Shown one piece after another: positions 16,540-25,550 of a DNA stretch of 64,000 nucleotides. Origin of the DNA: JAJYSO01 sp964586655. GTDB lineage: Bacteria > Bacteroidota > Bacteroidia > Flavobacteriales > Flavobacteriaceae. A model generated the notes under the pieces. That model did no database searches. It saw only the letters and a program-made list of their open reading frames with translations, and was not told where the DNA came from. The stretch's first letter is position 1, and each line of letters begins with the position of its first letter. The stretch spans positions 1 to 64,000 of the forward strand of contig CAZPGY010000009.1 in NCBI GenBank assembly GCA_964586655.1, in the 5' to 3' direction. The position numbers were made by a program, and so were the translations under genes.

Positions 16540-17754
16540 TTATAGGTATCGGGCTTCCAATATCTCTAAAACAGTCTGACAATAGTGCCCCCGCCTTAAT
16601 TGTGGGGCATCATAAATTTCATTGATTTTTTGGGTGTTTTTAAGCCCCAGTTGATGTTTTTCCGGATCGCCATTTATAATGGATTTTAAGGTGTCGATGT
16701 CTTTAAACCAATAGCGGGCGAAGCGATCAAACCCGAAAAATATGCCCACGGTGCTTTTTTTGTATTCTTCCAGATCGGAGACAAAAAAATGGATGGGGCG
16801 GTCGGTTAGGGCATAATCTATAAATACACTCGAATAATCGGTAATCAGGATATCTGCAGCTGCAATTAGTTTCTGGGGATCCGTGTTGAGCTTGTGTTTC
16901 AGGAGTTTGATATTACCCCGTGATTCCTGTGTAACACGGCTCTTGGGATGGGGTTTGACGTACAGCTTTATCCGGTTGGTTTCCAATGACTTTAAGAAGC
17001 TTTCGTCAGCATAGAGTTTTTGGATGATACTGTCAATATAGGAAACTTTATTTTTATCCGAATCCCGCCAAGTCGGCATGTACAGGATAAAACTTTCTCC
17101 TTCTAAATGATTTTGGCTCTTTTTAAAGGCTGCAATTGCTTCTTTGTCAAAAAGCACATCATTTCGCGGCTGTCCGGTGATGTGGACGGCCTCGGCATTG
17201 AGCCTGAAAATTTTCATTAGCAGTTCCTTGGCCTTTTGGGAAGTGGCAATGGCTACTGTCGGTATTAAGTGAAAATAGATGCGGCACATCCAATATTTAA
17301 GTGTTCGCCGCAGGTTTCTTTCTCTATTCTGAAGATAATTGACAGTAAACCCGTACTTCTTAAAGGGCATCCCGTGCCCTAAACAGACTTTTTCCGCCCC
17401 TTGGCATAAATCGAAGTTCCCGATGTCGGTCATCCCGTTGGCAATAAATACGAACCCGGCCTTTAGCCGGAGGTTCCTTGCCTTATTTTCACGGGATAAA
17501 TAGCATTCCCGACCCTGGGCAGTCAATTGGGCTTTGACCGACTTATTTTTGGTAATCCAGACCGCCCTGATGTCAGGCCGTTTTCGAAGGATGTATTCGA
17601 AGAAGTATTTGGGGTTGTCGCTGTATTTTTGGCCTTCCCAAGCCCCAAAAAGCCAAAGAGACTTATCCCTTTTTTTAAGTTTGAGAAGTTTGAGGCATAC
17701 ATTGCCCACCCAGTGATAAAAATAAATGATGACTTCGCGGGGAGATAAAAGCAT
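16540..17754 (-). CDS. CDP-glycerol/CDP-ribitol phosphotransferase family (TagB/TagF-like)
   Basis: A 404-residue enzyme of the CDP-glycerol glycerophosphotransferase family (PF04464-like), which transfers polyol-phosphate from a CDP donor to a growing glycan. Recognisable features are GAWEGQKYSDNPKYFFEY (about 37-54), the glycine/histidine loop LGHGMPFKKYG, PTWRDSD, the YVKPHP motif and the C-terminal ITDYSSVFIDYAL followed by RPIHFF. Such enzymes build teichoic acids in Gram-positives and polyol-phosphate capsules in some Gram-negatives. The CDP-ribitol-type synthase at 20438-21820 is the logical donor supplier. Convergent with yfhO and followed upstream by a GT2 gene with a 44-bp gap. Confidence 0.85.
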   Translation of the reverse strand: MLLSPREVIIYFYHWVGNVCLKLLKLKKRDKSLWLFGAWEGQKYSDNPKYFFEYILRKRPDIRAVWITKNKSVKAQLTAQGRECYLSRENKARNLRLKAGFVFIANGMTDIGNFDLCQGAEKVCLGHGMPFKKYGFTVNYLQNRERNLRRTLKYWMCRIYFHLIPTVAIATSQKAKELLMKIFRLNAEAVHITGQPRNDVLFDKEAIAAFKKSQNHLEGESFILYMPTWRDSDKNKVSYIDSIIQKLYADESFLKSLETNRIKLYVKPHPKSRVTQESRGNIKLLKHKLNTDPQKLIAAADILITDYSSVFIDYALTDRPIHFFVSDLEEYKKSTVGIFFGFDRFARYWFKDIDTLKSIINGDPEKHQLGLKNTQKINEIYDAPQLRRGHYCQTVLEILEARYL

Positions 17755-17798
17755 CTTAATGGAATTTTTAATGGTGAATCATCAGGATAAATTACAAA

Positions 17799-18719
17799 TT
17801 AATACCACAACCGGGCTTCTACCTTTTTAAGGTAAGCCAGGGATTTTTTGCTGATTTTTTGGGGCTGCATATTTTTGGGTATTTTGGTGATTTTTAGCAA
17901 TGTTTTGAGCATTCCGAGAAGATCAAATTTTGTCTCCTTTAAATATTGCAGCGCCCACATCAAAGCGGTGCTATAAAAATACTTCGAAGGCAGATAACGC
18001 CAGGCCACCACGCACTTGTTATACCACATCATAGCCAATTTTTTGGCATTGGTTACGCGACCGTCAGGGGATTCTTTGTGCCATAGCTTTATGGAATCGT
18101 CATAGGCCAGGGTATAGCCCGCATCTATGATCCGGTAACTCAGGTCGTATTCCTCCATGCCATAAAAGAAATCTTCGGGGTAAGATCCGGTTTTTTGAAA
18201 TAATTCCTTTTTCATCAAATGGGCCCCACCAGCAAAATAATAGGTTAGAAACCAATCTTTATCTTTATATCTATTATAGTTTTTCTGAGGAAATACATTT
18301 TTTTGATGTTTCCCGGTTGAAAAGTAAAATACCTTTACGGTTATTATTCCAGTATTATTCTTACGGTATTGCTTTTTTGAAAATAATTTATGTGCTGTTT
18401 TAATTGTATCTTTATCCTTTAACACAATATCATCATCAATAGTGAATAAAACAGGGTATTTTGCCCTATCTATCAGGAAGTTGCGTCCCCCGGCCACTCC
18501 GAGATTTTGATTGTGGTCAATATAACGAATCGGGACTTTGGGGTTTTCCCGGATGAAATTTTCAATCCCTGCGTATGAAACCGTGGAGGCATTGTTGAGC
18601 AACAGGATTTCCCCCACGTACTGTTCCAGGCCGTTCTGGGCCTTTAGGGATTCCAAAAGCGCCAAGGTATCCCCGGGTCGGTTATAAGTGATGATGAGTA
18701 TGCTTAGGTTTGGGGGCAT
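17799..18719 (-). CDS. Glycosyltransferase family 2
   Basis: A 306-residue GT-A glycosyltransferase. The N-terminal nucleotide-binding strand is LSILIITYNRPGDTL, the donor loop is NLGVAGGRNFLID, and the metal-binding DxD is LFTIDDDIVL. The acceptor side contains the GGAHLMKKELF and FFYGMEEYDLSYR patterns typical of rhamnosyl/galactosyl-type GT2 enzymes. No transmembrane helix is seen. Probably cotranscribed with the CDP-polyol transferase 44 bp downstream. Sugar specificity cannot be read. Confidence 0.88.
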   Translation of the reverse strand: MPPNLSILIITYNRPGDTLALLESLKAQNGLEQYVGEILLLNNASTVSYAGIENFIRENPKVPIRYIDHNQNLGVAGGRNFLIDRAKYPVLFTIDDDIVLKDKDTIKTAHKLFSKKQYRKNNTGIITVKVFYFSTGKHQKNVFPQKNYNRYKDKDWFLTYYFAGGAHLMKKELFQKTGSYPEDFFYGMEEYDLSYRIIDAGYTLAYDDSIKLWHKESPDGRVTNAKKLAMMWYNKCVVAWRYLPSKYFYSTALMWALQYLKETKFDLLGMLKTLLKITKIPKNMQPQKISKKSLAYLKKVEARLWY

Positions 18720-18793
18720 CGGATTTAAAATATTAGAACGGACGATATTAAGGAATTAATCAGTAACTACCATAAGCAAAACATGAATTGATC

Positions 18794-18828
18794 AAAAAAA
18801 ACCGCTTCGATAGTGAAACGGTTTTTAT
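18794..18828 (-). terminator. Rho-independent terminator of the DNRLRE protein gene
   Basis: AAAAACCG pairs with CGGTTTTT around an AT-rich loop. On the minus strand the stem is followed by a T run. It lies about 30 bp past the stop codon of the gene at 18856. Confidence 0.8.
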
Positions 18829-18855
18829 TTTGATAAAAATAAAGCTCAGGGACAA

Positions 18856-20091
18856 TTATTTTTTCTGGAGTTTTTTATTTATGATGTGCGGTCCTTTGAT
18901 GATTTTAAGGAAATAAATCCCCTGAGATAAGTGCTTTGCAGGGATATAATATGAATTTTGTCCTTCCCGGACTTTCTTTGTACTGGAAAATATACTTTTG
19001 CCCTGAAGATTAAATAGTTTTAGGTAAACTTTTCCCTCCCTTTTGCCCATTAAATCTACTTTCCACCCATGCCGGGTAGGATTGGGATAAATTTTGATGT
19101 TTTTAGCGTTTTCTAAGGTTTCTTTAGTTGGGTTGGTCACCATATCCGTAGTTTTTTCTACATTGTTTATAGAAGCCATCTTTCGGTTATGGGGAATACA
19201 GAGGTTAAGACAAGTTTCACAAGCCCCGCCTTTTTCACGGTTGATAAGACAAACCTTATAATTGCCGGGTGTGAAGGTATAATCGAATTGTGCGCTCTGC
19301 CCAACTATTTGTCCGTTTATAGACCAGAAAAAATTAGAAGAAGGACCGGAAGCTGACGCAGTAAAATGGTAGGCATAGGGGTTGTTGGTCGAACTGCAAT
19401 AGGTGAAATTAGAATTGCAATAGACAACTGTAAGTTCTGGCCATAACTCACTGTCAGGATGATCGCTGGAAGCAAAAAGGACAGAACGATAAGTACTTTC
19501 ATTTTGAAGTTTGGCTAAGAAACCATAATTATTTCCACTGGTTACAATATCTTGCACTAATTGAGTTACATTTAGTGTTACATTCCAATTCCATTGACTT
19601 TGTGAAGCGGGTATAGAGACTCCATGTGACGCTGTTGTAGAAGGTTGATTATTCCATGTTACTGTTTGCTCATTCCAATTACTTGTAACCCGCTTTAAAA
19701 GTCCTTTATTAGGGTCATGAGGTGAATTGGGATAATTAGAATTCCCCGAATGTAATATATTAGAATGATCCATACCATAAAATTTTAAAGAAGCATATAT
19801 GATTTCAGCACCTGAAGGAATGTTATTCAGACCATCAAATCGAATTAAGAACCTTGTTGTTCCATACGGGCATTGATGTGTATTATATGTCCACTTTGAG
19901 TATGAGATTAGTTTTTTATTGCCAAAATTAAGGGTTTCAGCGGGAGCAGGTAAATAAGCATTGTATCCATATGTCGTAAATATATAAGTATCTTTTCCAT
20001 TTTGAGGTCCGGGTTTAAAGGTTACGGTCGTCTGTGCATTTAGGGCACAGGATAAAATAATTCCAATTGTTGTAAGTAATAACGTTTTCAT
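18856..20091 (-). CDS. DNRLRE-domain protein with T9SS sorting domain
   Basis: A 411-residue exported protein. It has a signal peptide (TIGIILSCALNAQ), then a DNRLRE-type beta-sandwich (about 20-205) with NFGNKKLISYSKW, RFLIRFDGL, ASLKFYGM, VTSNWNEQTVTWNNQP and LVQDIV. A Cys-rich linker follows (CETCLNLCIP), then a Por/T9SS type A tail (IKIYPNPTRHGWKVDL, LFNLQGK, GIYFLKI). DNRLRE domains are found in large extracellular bacterial proteins, sometimes with glycan- or metal-binding neighbours. It interrupts the glycan locus with its own terminator and probably its own promoter, so it may be a separate insertion. Function is not established. Confidence 0.82.
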   Translation of the reverse strand: MKTLLLTTIGIILSCALNAQTTVTFKPGPQNGKDTYIFTTYGYNAYLPAPAETLNFGNKKLISYSKWTYNTHQCPYGTTRFLIRFDGLNNIPSGAEIIYASLKFYGMDHSNILHSGNSNYPNSPHDPNKGLLKRVTSNWNEQTVTWNNQPSTTASHGVSIPASQSQWNWNVTLNVTQLVQDIVTSGNNYGFLAKLQNESTYRSVLFASSDHPDSELWPELTVVYCNSNFTYCSSTNNPYAYHFTASASGPSSNFFWSINGQIVGQSAQFDYTFTPGNYKVCLINREKGGACETCLNLCIPHNRKMASINNVEKTTDMVTNPTKETLENAKNIKIYPNPTRHGWKVDLMGKREGKVYLKLFNLQGKSIFSSTKKVREGQNSYYIPAKHLSQGIYFLKIIKGPHIINKKLQKK

Positions 20092-20437
20092 AATATAAAG
20101 TTTTTAATTGTTATAACAAATGAATAAAAAAAAAATGACTATAACAAATTTTTAACTATAAAATATTAGTTGTTATGAATAGAGATGATAAAAAGCTTAT
20201 GCACAGCAGAGAAAGTTTAGGGTTTTTAAAGTTGAAAATAACCGTACATATTTTAAAAAGAAATTATGACCAATTTATGCTTTTGATGATGAGAAGTATA
20301 TTAGGCTTCAAGAGCATCTTAAGGTCATTAACCTAAAAAATAACTTTTGGGGGCGACGGTCGTGCGGTTCTTATACCGTAATGACGATTAAAGGAATCAA
20401 TTTTTTGGCTATAAAAATTTTCTTTTCCGTATTACAT
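20092..20437. other. Intergenic region upstream of the DNRLRE gene
   Basis: A 346-bp AT-rich spacer between two minus-strand genes. It should hold the promoter of 18856-20091, but I found no clear TTG/TAnnTTTG pair. No coding similarity was seen. Confidence 0.4.
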
Positions 20438-21820
20438 TTAACTTTCCTGTATCTCTTTCACTTTAACATCCACGACCTGCCCATTCAAATTACTGCACAA
20501 AGTACCCAGAGAAACTCGAGCCACTTCTTCGGGTTTAAGGAGGCTGTCTTCAGGTTCTTGACCAAAATTGGCAGTACGCATAGGGGTCTTGGTGCGTTCC
20601 GGATTGATGCAGTTTACATGGATATCATCAGATTCCCATTCGGCAGCGACGGCCTGTACAAAATTGACAATGGCTGCTTTTGTAGCCGAATAAATACTGT
20701 AAAAAGCTCGACCGCGGGTATAGGAACTCGAGGTATAACACAACAAATGGCCGTTAGATTGCTGAAGATAGGGATGTGCTTCCCGCGCTACGTTGATGGT
20801 TCCCTTTAAGTTGACGGCTATCAATTGATCAATGCGGTCTTCTGTCATCTGAACCAAGGGCTCTTTGCTCAGTATGCCGGCGGTGTTGACCACACAGTCG
20901 ATTTGTCCTTCTTTTTCAAAAACCCTTTGGAAAGCTTTTTTGAGGGTATCGACCCGGGTAATGTCCACTTGGTTGAGTTGACGGGAAAAAGGATAGACTT
21001 TGATGTTTTGCGCCTTGCAAATATCGACCATGGCCTTTCCAATGCCTTCACGTCCGCCAAAGATAACTACGACTTTGTTTTTCAAGTTACTCAAATCCGG
21101 ATTCCGACTGATATGAGTGGCTTTTAATTGAAAAAGTTTATCCAAGAGATAAATGTCCTCTTTATAAGTGAGTTTGATGTTTTGTTGCGCCCCTTGAGCG
21201 ACAAAAACTTTGACCTCGGGCAGATATTTTTTAACCACCCCACAATCATCCGTCACTTTGAAACCGGGGTCTTTTAAGGCCTGCTCATAAGCTTTTTTGA
21301 TGGTGTTCAGTTTAAAAGACTGCGGGGTTTGCCCCTTCCACAAATAGTATCGATTGGGAACGTCTTTGATTGTTTTCAGTCCCTCTTCCAAGTGTATAAT
21401 TGTATCGGTGGAGGGAATGGCCGTATCTACAGCATCGTGATTCTTCAAAGCCTCAATATTGGCCGTGATAATTTGTTGGCTGACCAAGGGGCGGACAGCA
21501 TCGTGGAAAATTAAATTGATTTCCTTCTCTTCCTGATAGGCTTTAATGGCAGAAAGGCTGGAGTCATGTCGTTCCTTTCCACCGTTGAGGATTTTTTTGA
21601 CTTTGCTCCATTTGTTTTTAAGGACCATATCTTCCACCAAATGCAAATAAGCCGCATGGCCTACGATAGCAATTTCATCAATTTTATTATGAGATTCAAA
21701 GGCCGTAACGGTGTGTTCTAAAATGCTTTTTCCGGCCACTTTTAGAAATTGTTTAGGTAAATCAAGCCCCATTCTGGCTCCCGATCCCCCGGCTAAGATG
21801 ATGGCGATGTTTTTGGGCAT
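20438..21820 (-). CDS. Bifunctional CDP-ribitol synthase-like: IspD/TarI-type cytidylyltransferase fused to SDR reductase
   Basis: A 460-residue two-domain enzyme. The N-terminal half (1-225) is an IspD/TarI-like cytidylyltransferase: LAGGSGARMGLDLPKQFL (CTP loop), FHDAVRPL, and the VTDDCGVVKK segment. The C-terminal half (about 235-460) is a short-chain dehydrogenase: VVIFGGREGIGKAMVD (nucleotide loop), VNTAGIL, and the catalytic YSIYSATKA (YxxxK). The same domain order is seen in Haemophilus Bcs1/Acs1, which reduces ribulose-5-phosphate to ribitol-5-phosphate and activates it as CDP-ribitol. It would feed the CDP-polyol transferase at 16540-17754. A plain IspD role in isoprenoid synthesis is less likely because of the fusion and the neighbours. 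Confidence 0.82.
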   Translation of the reverse strand: MPKNIAIILAGGSGARMGLDLPKQFLKVAGKSILEHTVTAFESHNKIDEIAIVGHAAYLHLVEDMVLKNKWSKVKKILNGGKERHDSSLSAIKAYQEEKEINLIFHDAVRPLVSQQIITANIEALKNHDAVDTAIPSTDTIIHLEEGLKTIKDVPNRYYLWKGQTPQSFKLNTIKKAYEQALKDPGFKVTDDCGVVKKYLPEVKVFVAQGAQQNIKLTYKEDIYLLDKLFQLKATHISRNPDLSNLKNKVVVIFGGREGIGKAMVDICKAQNIKVYPFSRQLNQVDITRVDTLKKAFQRVFEKEGQIDCVVNTAGILSKEPLVQMTEDRIDQLIAVNLKGTINVAREAHPYLQQSNGHLLCYTSSSYTRGRAFYSIYSATKAAIVNFVQAVAAEWESDDIHVNCINPERTKTPMRTANFGQEPEDSLLKPEEVARVSLGTLCSNLNGQVVDVKVKEIQES

Positions 21821-22322
21821 TATTTATGGTTTTGTCAAAAATAAGGTTTTGATTTGAAACTCAACCCAATTTTTTAAAGAGCTCGTTTAAACCTTTAGGA
21901 TTGAAGCGAAAAATAATAGATATTTGTCCCGGATGAGTTTTTTGCACTGAGCAGCTATGGAGTAAGAAAAAGACAAAACCTGCCTGCCGGACGGGCAGAT
22001 ATGAAGCAAAAAGACTATTCATTTTGCAGTAGATTAGAGAAAGTTTAAACGATTTCTTCTATAAGAATTTTTTGGCAAAGATTGAGGTATTATTCGAAAA
22101 TGAAAAAAATTATGGCCTAAAATCGATTCCGCTAATTTGTCATCCTATGTTTACAATTAAATAGGACAGCGAAGCCACAGGTTGAAGCTGGTCTATAATA
22201 AAATGGATTAAACCCGTGGGTAAGTCCTGGACTTTATAAACCGGGGCAAGCTTCGGGGAATTAAACCTAAACCGCTCGTCCGCCGGAGCTGTCGCGGAGG
22301 AGGATTAATTGTTATTACGGTA
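21821..22322. other. Intergenic region with palindromic, IS200-end-like sequence
   Basis: A 502-bp spacer with no reading frame I recognise. It contains short GC-rich inverted repeats (around 21983-22002, CTGCC...GGCAG) and a GGGGAATTAAACC block at 22256-22268. The same GGGGAATTAAAC block precedes the hairpin by the IS200 remnant at 58214-58225. It could be scar tissue from mobile elements. Confidence 0.35.
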
Positions 22323-23234
22323 TTAAACTTTTGTCGATTCCATCCAACCAAATTTTTTTCCGGTTAGTTGCGCGATTGCCTTGTCCTCAACTTTAAAATA
22401 GTCCCGGAGAAATTGCGCCGTTGCTGGATCGATCGTTTTTTTGTAAGGGGTGACATTGTATGATTTCAAGGTTTTATCAGCCTTGGGATCCTCGGTTTCC
22501 AGTAGGCCCTTTTGTTCTTCAGCACTTTGCACAAAGTCTTTAAAATCGTTGGAAATTTCAAGGAATTGAGCGGTTTCTGTTAACAAACTGACGGGGGTGT
22601 TTTTCAACTCAGCTGTGTCCAGAACGAGGATTTGTTTTGGGTCAAAAAGCTGGTATAATTTTTTTAAATGTTTGGCATAAAGGCTGCGATTGACATATTG
22701 GAACAGGGGTGGGGCTTTAAAAGAGTGTTTGATTTCCGCTTTTACGGCCTGATGGAAAGGACGGTCGTCCCGGGCTTTTGGATAGAGCTGTAGAAAAGGG
22801 GAACCTTTTTGGTTAAAATTCCATTGGGAGAAAGCCCGTTCTACCGGATCTCGCAAGAGTATAATTAACTTAATCGTGGGAAAAAGTTGTTTGATCCGTT
22901 GAAGTCCTTTGGGATAATAAATATAGGAGGGGGACGCTTCGAAAGTGATTTTTCCCTCGGCTTTATTTTTTAAAGGGAAATATTGAAGGTAGTCCTTAAG
23001 TCCGTTTTTGCGCCGGGTTGAAAAAAACAGAATTTCCTTTTTCGTGGGCGGAATGATTTGGGGATGCCGGGCAAGATATTGAAATAGGGAAGTGGTGCCC
23101 GATTTCGGGGTACCGATGATCATAAAATCAGGAGCAGCGTGTGGGTGGTCCCTGATAATTTGTTTCCCTTGCCAGGCCTCTTCTAAGCCTCGGTACATTT
23201 TGATCAACCTTCTTGTGATGCTAATGTTTGGCAT
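22323..23234 (-). CDS. PAPS-dependent sulfotransferase
   Basis: About 303 residues from MPNISITRRL. A longer in-frame start at 23306 would lie inside the upstream glycosyltransferase gene, so the shorter start is preferred. The 5'-phosphosulfate loop is IIGTPKSGTTSLFQYL, and the 3'-phosphate site is IILLRDPVERAFSQWNF. A C-terminal PYKKTIDPATAQFLRDYF follows the usual form of carbohydrate sulfotransferases. It should move sulfate from PAPS to a hydroxyl of the locus polysaccharide or a lipid carrier sugar. It is the last gene of a five-gene minus-strand run (27601 to 22323). Confidence 0.88.
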   Translation of the reverse strand: MPNISITRRLIKMYRGLEEAWQGKQIIRDHPHAAPDFMIIGTPKSGTTSLFQYLARHPQIIPPTKKEILFFSTRRKNGLKDYLQYFPLKNKAEGKITFEASPSYIYYPKGLQRIKQLFPTIKLIILLRDPVERAFSQWNFNQKGSPFLQLYPKARDDRPFHQAVKAEIKHSFKAPPLFQYVNRSLYAKHLKKLYQLFDPKQILVLDTAELKNTPVSLLTETAQFLEISNDFKDFVQSAEEQKGLLETEDPKADKTLKSYNVTPYKKTIDPATAQFLRDYFKVEDKAIAQLTGKKFGWMESTKV

Positions 23235-23283
23235 GGTGATGTTGTTTGAGGTTAATGTGTTTAGTAGCAAAGATTTATGTAGA

Positions 23284-24468
23284 CTATGAGGCTTCCTTTT
23301 TAACAATGAGTTTATAAAATAAAATCCATTCTTTCATGATTTTTTCGAGGTCAAATTTATCAAAATCTCGCTTTGTTTGAGCGGAAAACGAGGCCAATAA
23401 TGAAGGGTTTTGGGTTAACTGAAGCAATTTTTCTGCCAATAAACCGACCTCTGGGGCAATTAAAAAACCGTTGACTCCATCGGTAATAATTTCCTTGGGG
23501 CCGCATTTACAATCATAGCTGATGACCGGAATGTGATAATTGAAAGCTTCCAAAATATTCATGGGATGCCCTTCTCTAAGGGAGGTACTCACTAAGATTT
23601 TACTGCTGTTGTAAACTTCCGGCATGTTATAGGAATACCCCTTTAATTTTACGATGTCTCCCAAATTATATTGAGCTATCTTTTGTCGCAGTGAGGCTTC
23701 TTCTGGCCCTTTTCCATAAAGGTGGACTTCCCAGTTCCTCAATTCATTTTTGATGCGGTTGACCGCCTCAAGGAGGGCCTTAAAATTTTTGAATTTATTG
23801 AGCTTGCCTATAGCGATGATTTGATTTTTACGCTTCCTAAACGCTTTGATATGACTGGGATTGGGAACGGGGTTGTAAATTTGTTTTTTCTTTACCTTTA
23901 GGGACTTCCTGCCTTCTAAATCTTCCCGGGTTAGGCTAACTGCATAATCATAGCGGTTTTCTAAAAGTGTTTTTTTTAATTTCAAGCTGGCCAATTTGAG
24001 GAATAGCGGGACTAATTCTATTTTAGCTTTAAAAGAATGGGCTTCTGCAATCGCTACGTTTTTGGTGATTTTTTCGTTATTGTAAGATCCGTGAAATTCT
24101 ATAATTTTTGGCACACGGGTCTTTACCAAAGGGATGAGCCTTTTATAGGGGATCTGCGGATTAAAAACGGTAATGAGATCAGGCTTGATTTCAGCTATAA
24201 ATATTTTCAGTCGTTTTTTGACGGTACTTACCATGCTAAGATAGCCAATAATAGGCAAGTTCCTGTTTTTTTTCCACATCTCTTCTTCTGCAATAAGGTG
24301 AAAATGTACCCTTTTATCAACTTTCCGGCGTTTTTTGGGATCGTTGGGACAATCGGATAAAAGGTGGATATCGAAATCGGTATGTTCAGCAATGTAGTTG
24401 ACACGATCAATAAGAATACTGGTGAGTCCACCGTCTTTGAGCCCTTTGGTAATGTATAGAATCCTCAT
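23284..24468 (-). CDS. Glycosyltransferase family 4 (GT-B fold)
   Basis: A 394-residue GT-B enzyme. The N-terminal domain starts MRILYITKGLKDGGLTSIL (glycine-rich acceptor loop). The C-terminal Glycos_transf_1 domain carries IIAIGKLNKFKNFKALLEAV, VHLYGKGPEEASLRQ and STSLREGHPMNILEAFNYHIPVIS, including the E(x7)E donor motif region. Its ATG overlaps the stop of the upstream GT2 gene (ATGA), so the two are translationally coupled. Likely adds a sugar during repeat-unit assembly; specificity unknown. Confidence 0.9.
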   Translation of the reverse strand: MRILYITKGLKDGGLTSILIDRVNYIAEHTDFDIHLLSDCPNDPKKRRKVDKRVHFHLIAEEEMWKKNRNLPIIGYLSMVSTVKKRLKIFIAEIKPDLITVFNPQIPYKRLIPLVKTRVPKIIEFHGSYNNEKITKNVAIAEAHSFKAKIELVPLFLKLASLKLKKTLLENRYDYAVSLTREDLEGRKSLKVKKKQIYNPVPNPSHIKAFRKRKNQIIAIGKLNKFKNFKALLEAVNRIKNELRNWEVHLYGKGPEEASLRQKIAQYNLGDIVKLKGYSYNMPEVYNSSKILVSTSLREGHPMNILEAFNYHIPVISYDCKCGPKEIITDGVNGFLIAPEVGLLAEKLLQLTQNPSLLASFSAQTKRDFDKFDLEKIMKEWILFYKLIVKKEAS

Positions 24469-25502
24469 GGCTTTGGGGGTAATAGGGATTGTTTAAATCG
24501 AATCAAGTTGGCAGTGTGGCGGTGGCCGATTATAAAATTGCTCCAGATGATGAGGTTTCGTTTTTTTAAGGAAAGTAAAAATCGGATATGCTTTTTAAAC
24601 AGCCCGAGCTGATTTTTTCGGTTACAAAATTCCTGTGCCTTGCTTAGCCCCGAGCGTATTTTGTTTCCTATTTTTCTCTTTATGGCGGCGTGATATTGAA
24701 ATTGTGTATATTGATCAAATTGGTTATATACAGCTTCAACGGTATTTATTTCTTTTAATATCCATTTGATGTTTTTATGGCCATAACTCCAAGCATGAGG
24801 AGAGCTTGCCTTGATATGTACTGCCATGGTTTCAGGGAGGTATCCAAGTTTCCCGCGGTGGCCACAAAGTAATTTCAGGGGCAAATCACCAACGGGACAG
24901 GAATAATACCAAGCTGGCATATCGGAAACAATGGAAGCCTTGAATAGGATGGTTAGGTTTGGGATCATCCCGGTCTTTCCTTCGATAAAATCCATCAGAT
25001 TAAATTTCTGTGGTGCACCAACGCCTTTAATGGTGATTTCTCCTGTTTCATGACTGTTTCCATAAATCAAATCGGCATCGTGGAAACAAAGGGAGCAATC
25101 GGGGTTTTTGGTCATAAAATCCACCTGTTTCTGCAACTTCTTGGGGTCGGTCCAGTAGTCATCCGTTTCACAATGTGCAATATAACGTCCTTGGGAGCGT
25201 GGATGGTTAAACCGCGAATTCATACCGGCCCCAACTTTGGATTTTTGATTTTCAGTCTGGTATAACGGCTTAAAAATAGTGGGATACTGCTCTTCATAAA
25301 TTCGGATAATATCCGCTGTTTGATCGGTAGAGGCATCATCGTGAATGACAATTTCGAAGGGGAAATCCGTTTCCTGCATTAAAAAGCTATCCAGAGCTTT
25401 TGCAATATATTTTTCATGGTTGTACGATAGACAACAAATGCTGACTACGGGGTGTTCCCCTTGCCAATTCTTGATAATTTCATTCTGGGTTTTATTCAGC
25501 AT
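24465..25502 (-). CDS. Glycosyltransferase family 2
   Basis: A 345-residue GT-A enzyme with the signature VSICCLSYNHEKYIAKALDS, EIVIHDDASTDQTADIIR, and the metal-binding region IAHCETDDYWTDPKKL (DDxW variant of the DxD motif). The C-terminal half is basic and lacks membrane helices. It shares a 4-bp ATGA overlap with the downstream GT4. The upstream sulfotransferase gene ends 48 bp away. Role: sugar addition in the sulfated glycan pathway (inferred from context). Confidence 0.88.
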   Translation of the reverse strand: MLNKTQNEIIKNWQGEHPVVSICCLSYNHEKYIAKALDSFLMQETDFPFEIVIHDDASTDQTADIIRIYEEQYPTIFKPLYQTENQKSKVGAGMNSRFNHPRSQGRYIAHCETDDYWTDPKKLQKQVDFMTKNPDCSLCFHDADLIYGNSHETGEITIKGVGAPQKFNLMDFIEGKTGMIPNLTILFKASIVSDMPAWYYSCPVGDLPLKLLCGHRGKLGYLPETMAVHIKASSPHAWSYGHKNIKWILKEINTVEAVYNQFDQYTQFQYHAAIKRKIGNKIRSGLSKAQEFCNRKNQLGLFKKHIRFLLSLKKRNLIIWSNFIIGHRHTANLIRFKQSLLPPKP

Positions 25503-25550
25503 ATTGACGTCTATTGTCTATGGATAAAGACAAAATTAACTTGAAATAAA

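Noticed and set aside
20381..20809. Plus-strand 142-codon frame opposite the CDP-ribitol-type synthase
   Set aside because: Mirror of a well-conserved SDR domain; no family similarity of its own.
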